Positions 1-8,831 of a stretch of 64,000 bases of DNA are shown in pieces; position 1 is the first letter of the stretch, and each line of letters starts with the position of its first letter. The DNA lies in contig CAWHZI010000016.1 in NCBI GenBank assembly GCA_963833835.1, positions 1,222,658-1,286,657 of the forward strand. The letters run 5' to 3'. Source of the stretch: Bog-532 sp963833835 (GTDB lineage Bacteria > Actinomycetota > Actinomycetes > Streptosporangiales > Streptosporangiaceae). The position numbers and the translations under genes are program-made. The notes beneath the pieces are model-generated. The model saw only the letters and a list, made by a program, of their open reading frames with translations. It had not been told where the DNA came from and ran no database searches.

Positions 1-95
1 AACGGGAAATCGCCGTCGTCGACGGCCTGCGCCGCCAGTTCCACGCAGCGGCGCAGGTAGGGCAGATCGGCGCTGGTGACCTCTTGCGTTGGCAC
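1..95 (-). CDS. Nucleoside/cytidine deaminase-like protein, N-terminal fragment
   Basis: Only the first 31 codons lie in the window, starting at a GTG at 95. The N-terminus reads as a helix with a YLRRCVELA segment followed by an acidic DDGDFP turn. That pattern is typical of the first helix of the CDA/TadA deaminase fold, just before the small-residue substrate loop. The zinc motifs (HAE and PCxxC) would lie outside the window, so the assignment rests on the N-terminal helix alone. It runs in the same direction as, and downstream of, the secreted glycosidase-like gene. Other helical enzymes cannot be excluded. Confidence 0.45.
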   Translation of the reverse strand, partial: MPTQEVTSADLPYLRRCVELAAQAVDDGDFP

Positions 96-162
96 GGGCG
101 CAATGCTAGCCCGGTCCCACCCAGAAGAGCACCTTGATTACCTTCGACGATTACCTTCGACC

Positions 163-2349
163 TCAGCTGGCCGCGTGGTCGAGCTGCACACTCACCGAGG
201 TGGTCCCGGCCGGCAGCGTGACCGTCCCGGCCTTGGCGTCCACCGTCCCGGCGCTGGCGTGGGCGATGTTGCCCTGCAGCGCCGGCAGCTGGAGCAGCAC
301 CGGCTCGGTCGCCCCGGCGCCGCTGACCGTCAGCTTCACCGTGGAACCCTGGCCCCGGATGGTCAGGTTGATGTGCTTGCCGTCCGTGGTCGGGAAGTTG
401 GCCACGCTGATGGCCTTACCGGAGCTGAGCCACGCCGACGGGATCCCGCGGCCGACCACCAGCGAACCGTCGGAACGCTGCGCGGCGATCGAGTCCAGCA
501 GCACCATGTTGGCGTTGGCGATGCCCCAGGCGTGCGGCGACGAGCCGTTGCCGGACTCGGGGTGGGTGCCGGTCCACGGCGACCCCGGGTTCGGGAACTG
601 CTCGCTCTCCCACCAGGAGTACGGTCCGGCCTGCCCGTTGGACACCATGAACTGGTACGACAAGATGCCCTGGTCCCGGTAGTCGTTGCTGGCCAGCCCC
701 CATTCGCCGTACCCGGCGTTGTAGGCCGTGGTGTAGTACTGCGTCGGGTAGCCGCCGAACGTGTTGGCCGGCAGCGCGCCCTTGAGCCGGTCGAAGCCGT
801 ACTGGTAGGTGGCGTCGATCATTGACACGCCGGGTCCGCTCAGCGGCGCGCCGAACAGGTAGCCGTCCCAGGCCCAGCGGCCGAACAGGAACGGCGCGGC
901 CCAGTTGGCGTCCTCGGCGTTCACGCAGCGGTTGCTGGTGTTCGGCTCGGTCATCGAGCACGGCAGGTAGTTCAGCTGGTTGGCCGAGATCGTCGCGTTC
1001 AGGGTCTTGTTGGTCGCGGCCAGCAGGCTGTTGTACTGGGACAGCGCCCACGACGCCTCGGACGAGTCGCCGACCTGCTGGGCCAGCCAGTGGTAGGACC
1101 ACAGCCCCATCAGCGCCTCGTAGTTGTCGATCGTCCAGAACCCGTTGGCGTCGATATCGTTGGTCTCTTCCATGATCCCGCCCGGCCCGGTCCGGTCGGC
1201 CGCGATCGTGTGCGCGGTGTCCTTGATGCTCGGGTCCTTCTTGCCGCCCGGGCCCTCGGTGGCGAAGTTGGCCTTGACGAAGCTCTTGTCACCGGTCTTC
1301 AGCAGGTAGATGGCCCAGACCCAGGGATAGGTCCACACGCCGTCGAGGTACTGGGGCTGGTTGCCGCTGACGGTCCGGGCCCGGAGCAGCAGCCCGTGCG
1401 CGCCGGTGGTGTAGCCCTGGGTGAACAGGTTGGCCAGGATGCCGATGACGTCGTGGCTGAACTCCTGGTCGTAGCCGTTGACCCCGGTCTTCAGCTCGTC
1501 GCCGGACCGGATGATCTGGGTGTAGATGAACCCGGTCTTGTAGGCGTTGATCAGGCTGGCGTCGGGCAGCTGGGTGATCTGCGCGATGCCCGCCAGCTGG
1601 CCGTCCCAGAACGACTTCATGTGGGTGAAGTGCTGGCTGTAGCCGCCCGCGGCCACGATCGCGCTGTTGGACGGGTAGGCGTAGCTGCCGCCGAACTTGT
1701 CCGAGGGCACCGCGTAGTCGTGGTCCACCGTGCTGTGGGCCGGCACGGTGTCCGACGCCGAGTTCAGCGCGATCAGCCCGGCCGAGGCCTGCGGGTCGAC
1801 CGTGATGGCCTGGCCCGTCGGGTTGGTCACCGCGACCCGGCTGTAGATGATCACGAAGCTGTGCCCGCCCACCGTGACCTGGTCGCCGAAGTTGGTGATC
1901 GAGATCTTGGCCCCGTCCCGGGAGAAGCTCGTCACCATGGCGGGCAGGTAGCCGTCGGCGTTGGTCCACGAGGTCTTGCTGTCGTCGTAGATGCCGTAGC
2001 CGTAGGTGGTGCCGGTCACCGCGGCGGTGCTGGCGCTGCCCGGCCCGCCGTTGGGCCCGCTGGTGTCGACCCAGAAGCTGCCGCCCAGGCAGGCGACCAC
2101 GCCCTGGCTGTTGCCCGCCCAGCCGATCGCGCTGGCGTCACCGAACGTGCCGTACACGGTCTGGCCGCCCGTCGGCCCGTTCGGGGCGCAGCTGTACGGG
2201 GGCGCCGTGGTCGCAGCAGCCGTGGTCGCGGCCGTCGCGGCCGACCCGGCCATGGGCACGGCCACGAACGCGAGGCCGCCCAGAGACAGCGCCGCGGCGA
2301 GCGCTCCCATCCGGCGCGACCAACCAGGAATCCAACCGGACCGACGCAT
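163..2349 (-). CDS. Secreted six-hairpin glycosidase-like protein
   Basis: A 728-residue exported protein. Residues 1-40 form a signal peptide (Arg-rich start, hydrophobic core, Ala-rich cleavage region). The mature part starts with a beta-rich domain (about 50-240), then a Trp/Tyr-rich alpha-helical region (about 250-620) with segments such as DGVWTYPWVWAIYLL, TIDNYEALMGLWSYHWLA and GYGEWGLASNDYRDQGILSYQF, and ends in a small beta domain. This order resembles GH15/GH65-like (alpha/alpha)6-barrel glycosidases, but no catalytic Glu/Asp can be assigned with confidence. A GGGAGGG ribosome site lies just upstream of the ATG at 2349. A palindrome at 2400-2417 may control it. Extracellular carbohydrate degradation is the inferred role. 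Confidence 0.7.
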   Translation of the reverse strand: MRRSGWIPGWSRRMGALAAALSLGGLAFVAVPMAGSAATAATTAAATTAPPYSCAPNGPTGGQTVYGTFGDASAIGWAGNSQGVVACLGGSFWVDTSGPNGGPGSASTAAVTGTTYGYGIYDDSKTSWTNADGYLPAMVTSFSRDGAKISITNFGDQVTVGGHSFVIIYSRVAVTNPTGQAITVDPQASAGLIALNSASDTVPAHSTVDHDYAVPSDKFGGSYAYPSNSAIVAAGGYSQHFTHMKSFWDGQLAGIAQITQLPDASLINAYKTGFIYTQIIRSGDELKTGVNGYDQEFSHDVIGILANLFTQGYTTGAHGLLLRARTVSGNQPQYLDGVWTYPWVWAIYLLKTGDKSFVKANFATEGPGGKKDPSIKDTAHTIAADRTGPGGIMEETNDIDANGFWTIDNYEALMGLWSYHWLAQQVGDSSEASWALSQYNSLLAATNKTLNATISANQLNYLPCSMTEPNTSNRCVNAEDANWAAPFLFGRWAWDGYLFGAPLSGPGVSMIDATYQYGFDRLKGALPANTFGGYPTQYYTTAYNAGYGEWGLASNDYRDQGILSYQFMVSNGQAGPYSWWESEQFPNPGSPWTGTHPESGNGSSPHAWGIANANMVLLDSIAAQRSDGSLVVGRGIPSAWLSSGKAISVANFPTTDGKHINLTIRGQGSTVKLTVSGAGATEPVLLQLPALQGNIAHASAGTVDAKAGTVTLPAGTTSVSVQLDHAAS

Positions 2350-2399
2350 GGGGCCCTCCCGTCGTCATTGACTGAGCGGTTCGCGTTTTACCCGGTGCG

Positions 2400-2417
2400 C
2401 ACCTGTTTAAGCAGGTG
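2400..2417. promoter_or_regulatory. Operator-like palindrome upstream of glycosidase gene
   Basis: CACCTGTTTAAGCAGGTG is an inverted repeat in which eight of nine base pairs match. It lies about 50 nt upstream of the glycosidase start and 150 nt before the divergent lipoprotein gene. Its position suits a repressor site for the sugar-degrading gene. No regulator gene lies nearby, so the binder is unknown. Confidence 0.4.
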
Positions 2418-2569
2418 ATGTCCTGATCGTTATCGCCTGAGCCCAGCCTCCGAAGGTGTGCACGGAAAGCTAAATACTCGTCACTCATTGTGCTGAATCG
2501 ACTAGGGTCGGCACCCGGAAGACACCAGCAGACGCCGGAAGATCGGCCGGACCCGAGGGGGAACACACG

Positions 2570-3049
2570 ATGAGGAAGAAGCTGGCCATCGGCGCGATGG
2601 CGCTGGCGGCGGCCGCGGTGGCCGGTTGCAGCAGCGGCGGCAGCGCGCACGACACCAGCGCGGCCAGCCGTCCTACGCCCGCGGCCACCACCGGCCCGGC
2701 CACCGGCACCGCGGCCTGCAACGCCATCAACTCGACGCTGAACACGATCATGGGCGGCGCGGCCAAGGCCACCCCGGCGGCCGGCTCGAACCTGACCAAG
2801 CAGCAGGCGATGCAGGCCAAGCTGGCCTCCAACCTCGGCCGCAGCGCCCAGGCCTTCACCGACGACCAGTCGCAGAAGGGGATGACCACGCCCCTGAAGC
2901 AGGCCGAGCAGGTCATCGCGGCCAACGCGCGCACCTACGCCGCGAACTACAGCAAGCCGGACTCCGGCACCTACGGGCTCAAGATCATCAACGCCCTGAA
3001 CCAGGTCAAGCTGCAGTGCGGTGCCGCGTCCTGGCAGACCGCTATTTAA
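2570..3049 (+). CDS. Small lipoprotein of unknown function
   Basis: A 159-residue protein with a clear lipoprotein signal: a positively charged MRKKL start, an Ala-rich hydrophobic stretch and a lipobox AVAGC with Cys at residue 20. A Ser/Gly/Thr-rich linker follows, then a helical domain (about 45-155) rich in Ala, Gln and Asn with two Cys residues. I do not recognise a family. It should be anchored to the outer face of the membrane. A GAGGGGG ribosome site precedes the ATG by about eight bases. The gene is divergent from the glycosidase and convergent with the alcohol dehydrogenase. Its stop codon runs directly into the repeated AT-rich 17-mer at 3050. Confidence 0.75.
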   Translation: MRKKLAIGAMALAAAAVAGCSSGGSAHDTSAASRPTPAATTGPATGTAACNAINSTLNTIMGGAAKATPAAGSNLTKQQAMQAKLASNLGRSAQAFTDDQSQKGMTTPLKQAEQVIAANARTYAANYSKPDSGTYGLKIINALNQVKLQCGAASWQTAI

Positions 3050-3066
3050 TTTTTAACAGACTCTCC
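3050..3066. repeat. AT-rich 17-mer, copy 1
   Basis: TTTTTAACAGACTCTCC directly follows the lipoprotein stop codon, between two convergent genes. The identical 17-mer occurs at 12415-12431 inside eccC. A shortened form, TTAACAGACTC, is at 33723-33733. The core TTTTTAAC also appears at 38394 and 41496. It could act as a weak terminator for the lipoprotein gene, but there is no stem beside it. Confidence 0.5.
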
Positions 3067-3115
3067 TGTCCCGGAGCAGTTACCCCGTGCACGCTGGCCG
3101 TGGCCGCCCCGGACG

Positions 3116-4147
3116 CTAAGGGGCGGTGAGCACGACCTTGATCTGCTGGCCGGAGGCGGCGGCGCCGAACCCGGCCGCGGCCTCGGCCAGCGGGTACTGC
3201 GCGGTGACGAAGTCCTCGGGCCGGACCACCCCGGCCGCCAGCAGCCCCATGGCCTCGGTGTAGTCCTCCGGCAGGTAGACCGCGCTGCCCTGGAGCCGGA
3301 TCTGCCGGTCCTGCAGGTCCGGCAGCGGCAGGGTCACCGGGCCGGGCGGGACCCCGACCACCATCACCGTGCCGCCCTTGAGGACCAGCGCCAGGGCCTG
3401 GTCCACGGTGTCCTGGACGGCCACGCAGTCGAACACCACGTCGGCGTTCTCCCCGCCCAGCTCGGCCCGGATCGCGTCCAGCACGCCGGCGTCCCGCGGG
3501 TCGAACGCGGCGTCCGCCCCCAGCCCCAGCGCCCGCTCCCGCTTGCCTGCCGACCGGTTGGTCATGACGATCGTGGCCGCGCCGTGCTGCCGGGCCACCG
3601 CCAGCGTCAGCAGGCCGATCGTGCCCGCGCCCAGGATCACCACCGTCTGCCCGGTCAGGTCCGGCCCGGCCAGCCGCACCGCGTGCACCGGCGTGGACAG
3701 CGGCTCGATCAGCGCCGCCTGCAGATCGGTCAGCTCGTCCGGCAGCGTCACCACGTTGCGCTCCGGGACCACGAAGTACTCGGCCATGCCCCCGGCGGCG
3801 GTGCCGCACCCGAACACTGCCATCTCCCGGCACAGGTTGACCTGGCCCTGCCGGCAGCGCAGGCACCGCCCGCAGTACAGCACCGGGTTCACCACCACCC
3901 GGCGCCCCGCCGGCGTCGACGTCCCGGGCCCACCCCGCTGCACGGTCCCGGTGACCTCGTGCCCCGGACGAAACGGCGGCGGCACGAACGGGTGCGACCC
4001 CTGCACCGCGTGCACATCCGACCCGCAGATCCCGGCCACGCTCATGGCCACCAGCAGTTCTCCCGGCCCAGGCTCGGGCACGGTCGTGTGCTCCACCCCA
4101 ACCGTCCCGTCCCCGCCCACCACCACCGCCCGCATGTCCTCGCTCAC
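3116..4147 (-). CDS. Zinc-dependent alcohol/polyol dehydrogenase (MDR family)
   Basis: A medium-chain dehydrogenase of about 343 residues. The catalytic zinc site shows as GICGSDVH (Cys41) and GHE (His63-Glu64). The structural zinc lobe has four Cys at 92, 95, 98 and 106 (CGRCLRCRQGQVNLC). The Rossmann motif GAGTIG follows in the middle of the protein. The spacing matches sorbitol/threonine-3-dehydrogenase-like enzymes, which oxidise a secondary alcohol with NAD(P). The exact substrate is not readable. I chose GTG 4147 because a GAGG-type site sits upstream; ATG 4135 and a longer start at 4186 are alternatives. It is divergent from an MFS exporter and the two may share the palindrome at 4206. 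Confidence 0.88.
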   Translation of the reverse strand: MSEDMRAVVVGGDGTVGVEHTTVPEPGPGELLVAMSVAGICGSDVHAVQGSHPFVPPPFRPGHEVTGTVQRGGPGTSTPAGRRVVVNPVLYCGRCLRCRQGQVNLCREMAVFGCGTAAGGMAEYFVVPERNVVTLPDELTDLQAALIEPLSTPVHAVRLAGPDLTGQTVVILGAGTIGLLTLAVARQHGAATIVMTNRSAGKRERALGLGADAAFDPRDAGVLDAIRAELGGENADVVFDCVAVQDTVDQALALVLKGGTVMVVGVPPGPVTLPLPDLQDRQIRLQGSAVYLPEDYTEAMGLLAAGVVRPEDFVTAQYPLAEAAAGFGAAASGQQIKVVLTAP

Positions 4148-4205
4148 AGACCCATCCTCGCCGACCGGCCCAGCTCCCGCGGGCATCGGTGCCAGGGAAA
4201 CCAGA

Positions 4206-4215
4206 TTGACGTCAA
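4206..4215. promoter_or_regulatory. Palindrome between dehydrogenase and MFS genes
   Basis: TTGACGTCAA is a perfect 10-bp palindrome in the short divergent region between the dehydrogenase and the exporter. It lies about 30 nt before the exporter start and overlaps a plausible -35 (TTGACG), with a TACGGT -10 at 4231. It may be a regulator site or a chance promoter element. Confidence 0.35.
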
Positions 4216-4243
4216 CTGCGGTTGAGGTTCTACGGTGGGCCGA

Positions 4244-5662
4244 GTGAGCACGGATCAGGCGGCCCGGGACGCGCAGATGCCCCCGGTACCTTCGGCCGGC
4301 GGCATCTGGACCCCCGGCCGGCGTACGCTCACCATTGGCCTGGTCCTAGCGGTGACCTTGGTCGCCTTCGAGGCCCTGGCCATCGCGACCGTCCTGCCGG
4401 TGGTCAGCCGCCAGCTCGGCGACCTGCGCCTGTACGGCTGGGTGTTCAGCGCGTTCCTGTTGTCCAGCCTGATCGGCATCGTGATCGCGGGCACGCTGGC
4501 CGACCGGATGCCGCTCGGGCGGCCGATGCTGGCCGGGCTGGCCCTGTTCGCCGTCGGCCTGGTCATCGGCGGCACCGCGCCCACCATGGCCATCCTGGTC
4601 GCGGGCCGGGCGGTCCAGGGCCTCGGGGCCGGGGTGGTGCCCGCGGTGGCCTACGTCTCGATCTCCCGCGGCTACCCGGAGGCCTGCCGGCCGCGCATGT
4701 TCGCCGTGCTGTCGACCGCCTGGGTCATCCCCGGCCTGCTCGGCCCGGCCATCGCGGCCCTGGTCGCGTCGGCCGTGGGCTGGCGCTGGGTGTTCCTGGG
4801 CCTGCTGCCGCTGGTCGCGGTGGCGGGCCTGCTGGCCACGCTGGCCTTGCGGAGCGTCCCGCGCCCGGCGTCGACGGCCCGCCCGGCGCTGCCGTACCTG
4901 CCGGTACTGGGCGTGGTGGCCGGGGCCGGCGTCGCGCTGGCCTCGCTCAGCTCCGGCCAGCTGCCCATCGTGGTCGTCGGCGTGCTGGCCGGTGGAGCGC
5001 TGCTGGTCGTGTCGCTGCGCCGGCTGACCCCACCCGGCACCCTGCTCGCCCGCCGCGGGCTGCCGGCCACGATCCTCAGCCGCGGCCTGCTGACCTGCTC
5101 GTTCTTCGCCGGCGACGCCTATGTGCCGTACGCCATCACCGTCGTACGGCACGCTCCGACTGAGATGGGCGCGCTGGCCCTGACCGCGGCCACGATGACC
5201 TGGACCGCGGGCTCCTGGGTGCAGGCCCGCTGGATCACCCGGGTCGGCCCGCGCCGCCTGATCCGGCTGGGCGAGGGGATGGTGTTCATCGGCCTGGCGC
5301 TGATGAGCGTCACCCTGCTCCCATCGGTACCGGTGGCGCTGGGCATCGTGGCCTGGGCCATCGGCGGGTTCGGTATCGGCCAGGCCTACGCCCCGCTGTC
5401 GGTGACCACCCTCGACCGGGCCACCCGCGGCCAGGAGGGCCGGGCCACCTCGGCCCTGCAGCTGTTCGACGTGCTCGGCCAGGCCATCGGCACCGGCGTG
5501 GCCGGCGCGATCGTGGCCGGCGCCGCCCGCGGCCTGGGCCACCGCAACGGCGTGGCCCTGGCCTTCGGCTTCGCCCTGTTCGTCAGCGTGATCTCGATCC
5601 TGGCCGGCGTCCGCCTCCCCAGCCGCCTCACCGGCCCCGAGACCGAAGACGTTCCCCGCTGA
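4244..5662 (+). CDS. MFS multidrug-type exporter
   Basis: A polytopic membrane protein of about 472 residues with alternating hydrophobic segments, probably 12 to 14. The first helix and loop carry the drug:H+ antiporter pattern LPVVSRQLGD. The A-motif region between helices 2 and 3 is GTLADRMPLGRPM. GRAVQGLGAGVVPAVAYVSI resembles motif B, with its Arg, and a motif-C-like GPAIAALVASAVGWRWVF follows. These support proton-driven efflux of a small molecule. I prefer GTG 4244; a GTG at 4235 is also in frame. It starts very close to the putative promoter, so the mRNA may be leaderless. The divergent dehydrogenase suggests a shared metabolite, which is inference. Confidence 0.88.
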   Translation: MSTDQAARDAQMPPVPSAGGIWTPGRRTLTIGLVLAVTLVAFEALAIATVLPVVSRQLGDLRLYGWVFSAFLLSSLIGIVIAGTLADRMPLGRPMLAGLALFAVGLVIGGTAPTMAILVAGRAVQGLGAGVVPAVAYVSISRGYPEACRPRMFAVLSTAWVIPGLLGPAIAALVASAVGWRWVFLGLLPLVAVAGLLATLALRSVPRPASTARPALPYLPVLGVVAGAGVALASLSSGQLPIVVVGVLAGGALLVVSLRRLTPPGTLLARRGLPATILSRGLLTCSFFAGDAYVPYAITVVRHAPTEMGALALTAATMTWTAGSWVQARWITRVGPRRLIRLGEGMVFIGLALMSVTLLPSVPVALGIVAWAIGGFGIGQAYAPLSVTTLDRATRGQEGRATSALQLFDVLGQAIGTGVAGAIVAGAARGLGHRNGVALAFGFALFVSVISILAGVRLPSRLTGPETEDVPR

Positions 5663-5705
5663 CACCGCTCCCGGCTAGTTCCCGGCTGACACCGCTCCCG
5701 GCTAG
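5658..5705. repeat. 21-bp direct repeat, two copies
   Basis: The 21 bases beginning GCTGACACCGCTCCCGG occur at 5658-5678 and again at 5685-5705, a 27-bp period. The first copy contains the exporter stop codon and the second lies just before the oxidase promoter region. It looks like a small tandem duplication; no function is visible. Confidence 0.7.
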
Positions 5706-5739
5706 GACGGCCGGTCACGCTCCGCACATAATGGGGTGC

Positions 5740-6963
5740 GTGGCAGCAGCGGATAAGTACGACGTCGTGGTGGTCGGCGGGGGCATCGTCGGCCTGGCCA
5801 CCGCCCATGCGGTGCTCCGGACCGGGCGCCGCGTCGCGGTGGTCGAGCGTGAGCCCCGGCTGGCCGCCCATCAGACCGGCCGGAACTCCAACGTGATCCA
5901 CTCCGGCATCTACTACGCGCCGGGCGGCCTCAAGGCCCGGCTGGCCCCCGCGGGCTGTGCCGAGACGGTGGCGTTCTGCCGGGAGCACGGCCTGCCCCAC
6001 CGGGTCTGCGGCAAGCTCGTGGTGGCCACCGAGCCCGACGAACTGCCCCGGATGGCCGAACTGGAGCGGCGGGGCCACGCCAACGGGGTGGAGAACCACC
6101 GCCTCGACCCCGCGGGCATGCGCGAACACGAACCCTACGTGCGCGGGATCGCGGCGCTGTGGGTGCCCTCCACCGGAATCTGTGACTACCGCGCCGTCGC
6201 AGACAAGCTCGGCGAGCTGATCATCAAGGGCGGCGGTGACATCCTGCTCGGCCGGACCGTGCACCGTACGGTCCGGCACGCGGGCGAGGTCGTGGTGGAC
6301 ACCGACGGTGGCGAGCTGCTGGGCGCGCAGGCCGTGGTCTGCGCCGGCCTGCACGGCGACGAGCTGGCCGCGGCCTCCGGCGCCGACCCGGGGGTGCGGA
6401 TCATCCCCTTCCGCGGTGAGTACGCCGGCCTGACCGGCGACGCGGCCGAGCTGGTGCGCGGCCTCATCTACCCGGTGCCGGACCCGGCCTTCCCGTTTCT
6501 CGGGGTACACGCCACCCGGGGCGTCGACGGGCACGTGCACGTCGGGCCGAACGCGGTCCTGGCCCTGGCCCGCGAGGGCTACTCCTGGCGCACGGTCCGC
6601 CCGCGGGAGCTGGCCCGGTCGCTGGCCTACCCGGGCATGATCAAGGTGGCCCGCCAGCACTGGCGCTACGGCCTCGGCGAGGTCCACCGCTCGCTGTCCA
6701 AGCGGGCCATGACCCGGCAGATCCAGCGGATGCTGCCCGACGTCCGCGCCGGGCAGCTGGCCCCGGCCGGGGCCGGCGTCCGCGCCCAGGCGGTCCGGCC
6801 CGATGGCACCCTGCTGGATGACTTCCTGTTCGTGAGCCAGGGCCAGGGGCCCGGCTCGGTGCTGCACGTCCTCAACGCCCCGTCCCCGGCCGCCACCGCC
6901 GCCCTGCCCATCGGCCGCGAGATCCTCGCCCGCCTCACCGGTGAAAAGCTCGGGCCTGTCTAG
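5740..6963 (+). CDS. lhgO: L-2-hydroxyglutarate oxidase
   Basis: A flavoprotein of about 407 residues in the DAO family. Residues 8-40 form the FAD fold with GGGIVG and a terminal acidic residue in VVERE. The following HQTGRNSNVIHSGIYY and PGGLKARL segments are the signature of LhgO/L2HGDH, which oxidises L-2-hydroxyglutarate to 2-oxoglutarate and passes electrons to the respiratory chain. The length matches the family (about 400). A late segment, LLDDFLFVSQGQGPGSVLHVLNAPSPAATAALPIG, is also typical. The start may be ATG 5731 or GTG 5740. The DinB-like gene begins 11 nt downstream, so both may be on one transcript. Confidence 0.93.
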   Translation: MAAADKYDVVVVGGGIVGLATAHAVLRTGRRVAVVEREPRLAAHQTGRNSNVIHSGIYYAPGGLKARLAPAGCAETVAFCREHGLPHRVCGKLVVATEPDELPRMAELERRGHANGVENHRLDPAGMREHEPYVRGIAALWVPSTGICDYRAVADKLGELIIKGGGDILLGRTVHRTVRHAGEVVVDTDGGELLGAQAVVCAGLHGDELAAASGADPGVRIIPFRGEYAGLTGDAAELVRGLIYPVPDPAFPFLGVHATRGVDGHVHVGPNAVLALAREGYSWRTVRPRELARSLAYPGMIKVARQHWRYGLGEVHRSLSKRAMTRQIQRMLPDVRAGQLAPAGAGVRAQAVRPDGTLLDDFLFVSQGQGPGSVLHVLNAPSPAATAALPIGREILARLTGEKLGPV

Positions 6964-6974
6964 TCTCAAGCACC

Positions 6975-7455
6975 ATGGACCACGAGACTCCGGTACTGCG
7001 ACGCTTCCTCGACGAACAGCGTCGCCACGTCCTCGGCATCCTGGAGGGCCTGACCGAGGAGCAGCTGACCCGGCCGGTCCTGCCCTCCGGCTGGCACTGC
7101 CTGGGCATGGTCAAGCACCTGGCCCTGTCCGACGAGCACTACTGGTTCCGCTGCGTGATGAACGGCGAGTCCGAGGACTATTTCCCCCGAGGGCCCGAAC
7201 GCCGACTTCCAGCTCGGGCCGGACGAGACCGCCGAAGACGTCTTCGCCCTGTACCGGGACGAGATCGCCCGCGCCGACGAGATCATCGCCGCGAACTCAC
7301 TGGACCAGCCACCCCGGCAGCCGCCGGAGTGGGGGCCGGACGTTCCCGACCTGCGCACCATCATGCTGTGGGTGATCAGGGAGACCGCCTGCCACGCCGG
7401 CCACCTCGACGCCGTCCGTGAGCTGATCGACGGCCGCCAGTGGATCGTCCTGTAA
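6975..7455 (+). pseudogene. DinB/DUF664-like protein, frameshifted
   Basis: The reading frame from ATG 6975 opens with LDEQRRHVLGILEGLTEEQL and GWHCLGMVKHLALSDEHYWF, the first helices of the DinB four-helix bundle with the His of its metal site. At the C5 run 7184-7188 the frame is lost. Dropping one C restores a perfect continuation (NADFQLGPDETAEDVFALYRDEIARA) through IRETACHAGHLDAVREL to a TAA at 7453-7455, giving about 160 residues, normal for the family. The second conserved His lies in the downstream part. Either one C was inserted by mutation or it is a base-calling error. DinB-like proteins are thought to act as metal-dependent thiol transferases or hydrolases. Confidence 0.85.
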
Positions 7456-7599
7456 CCCTGGCCCGTCAGCAGCTCGCCCCGCCGCCGCCCCGCCGCGGCC
7501 CGCCCCGCCCCGGACCACACCGCCCAGATCCGCCCCCCGAACCACACCCCGGCAGATCCGTAGTCCTAGGTAGGCGAGCCGACTGCGGAGGTGCCTGCC

Positions 7600-8817
7600 G
7601 TGACACAGGGAACGATGCTGCGAGCCGGGGGAGTGCTGGCCGCGGTGCTCGGCCTGACCGCGGCGCTGGCCACACCGGCCTCCGCGGCGGACAACCGGCC
7701 ACCATCGGAGTTGCCCCAGCCATCCGCGGGCTGCCCGGGCACCAGCGCCGTCGCGGCGCCGGCCGCCACGCCCTGGGCCCAGCAGGCGCTCGGCTTCGCC
7801 AGCGTCTGGCCACTGACCCGGGGTGCAGGCGTCAGCGTGGCCGTGGTCGATAGCGGCGTCGACGCCAACCCCCAGTTCGGGAACCGGGTCACGATCGGGC
7901 CCGACCTGGCCCCCAGCCCGACGGGCCCGTCCCCCGACGCGGACTGCGTCGGCCACGGCACCTCGGTGGCCAGCATCATCGCCGCCGCGCCGGTGCCGGG
8001 CGTGTCGTTCTCCGGGGTGGCACCGGCCGCGGGCATCCTCTCCGTCAAGATCACCAACTCGGACACCTTCCCCGGCTCGGTGGCGGCGCAGGCCATCGTG
8101 ACCGCGGTCGATGACGGCGCCGAGGTCATCAACCTGTCCCTGGCCACGGTCAGCACCCCGGCCCTGGCCGCGGCCGTCCGTTTCGCCCAGGCCAGCAACG
8201 TGGTCGTGGTGGCGGCCGCGGGCAACGACAGCCCCGACGGCGCGACCGGCCCGTTCTACCCCGCGGCCTATCCCGGCGTGCTGTCGGTCGGCGCCGTCGG
8301 TCAGGACGGTGCCCGGGCCGGTTTCTCCGACACCCGGACCCCAGTCAGCGTCACCGCCCCCGGGGTCGGGGTGACCGCGGCTTACCCTGGCGTCTTCCCC
8401 CGGGCCTACAACCCGGCCAGCAACGGCACCAGCTTCGCCACCGCGTTCGTCTCCGGGGTCGCGTCCCTGGTCCGCGCGGCCCACCCCGGCCTGGACCAGG
8501 CGCAGGTGGTGGCCCGGATCACCGCCACCGCGAACGGCTCGGCCGGTCCCGGCACCGGCCACGGCCTGGTCAACCCGGTCCAGGCCGTCACCGCCATCCT
8601 CCCGGCCATCAGCGGCGGTCTGGCCGGCGTCTCCACCGGACCCGGTGCCCCCCGGGCCCGCGTCACCGTCGACCGGGCCGCGCACCCCAACCGGCGAGCC
8701 GGCGCCGTCGCCCTGCCCATCGCGTCCGGTGCAGCCGCCCTGGCCGTCCTGGTCGTGGCGGCCGCCGTGGTCATCCCCGCGGGCCGCCGTCGCCACTGGC
8801 GCCCCGGACCGCCCTGA
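7600..8817 (+). CDS. mycP: Mycosin, type VII secretion subtilisin-like protease
   Basis: A membrane-anchored subtilase of about 405 residues. A signal peptide (about 1-27, ending TPASA) is followed by the peptidase S8 domain with all catalytic residues: Asp84 in VVDSGVD, His119 in GHGTSVAS, oxyanion Asn209 in AAAGND and Ser278 in NGTSFA. A proline-containing linker leads to one C-terminal helix (about 370-392) and a basic RRRHW tail, the layout of mycosins, which stabilise the T7SS membrane complex and cleave substrates outside the cell. I chose GTG 7600 because GGAGG at 7587-7591 is eight bases upstream. It lies 5.8 kb from eccD, at the edge of the island and apart from the core genes. Confidence 0.92.
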   Translation: MTQGTMLRAGGVLAAVLGLTAALATPASAADNRPPSELPQPSAGCPGTSAVAAPAATPWAQQALGFASVWPLTRGAGVSVAVVDSGVDANPQFGNRVTIGPDLAPSPTGPSPDADCVGHGTSVASIIAAAPVPGVSFSGVAPAAGILSVKITNSDTFPGSVAAQAIVTAVDDGAEVINLSLATVSTPALAAAVRFAQASNVVVVAAAGNDSPDGATGPFYPAAYPGVLSVGAVGQDGARAGFSDTRTPVSVTAPGVGVTAAYPGVFPRAYNPASNGTSFATAFVSGVASLVRAAHPGLDQAQVVARITATANGSAGPGTGHGLVNPVQAVTAILPAISGGLAGVSTGPGAPRARVTVDRAAHPNRRAGAVALPIASGAAALAVLVVAAAVVIPAGRRRHWRPGPP

Positions 8818-8831
8818 CCCGGTATCTGGCC

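Noticed and set aside
5658..5705. CRISPR-like repeats
   Set aside because: Only two copies with a six-base gap. Spacing and number do not fit CRISPR; the same holds for the 10479 repeats.
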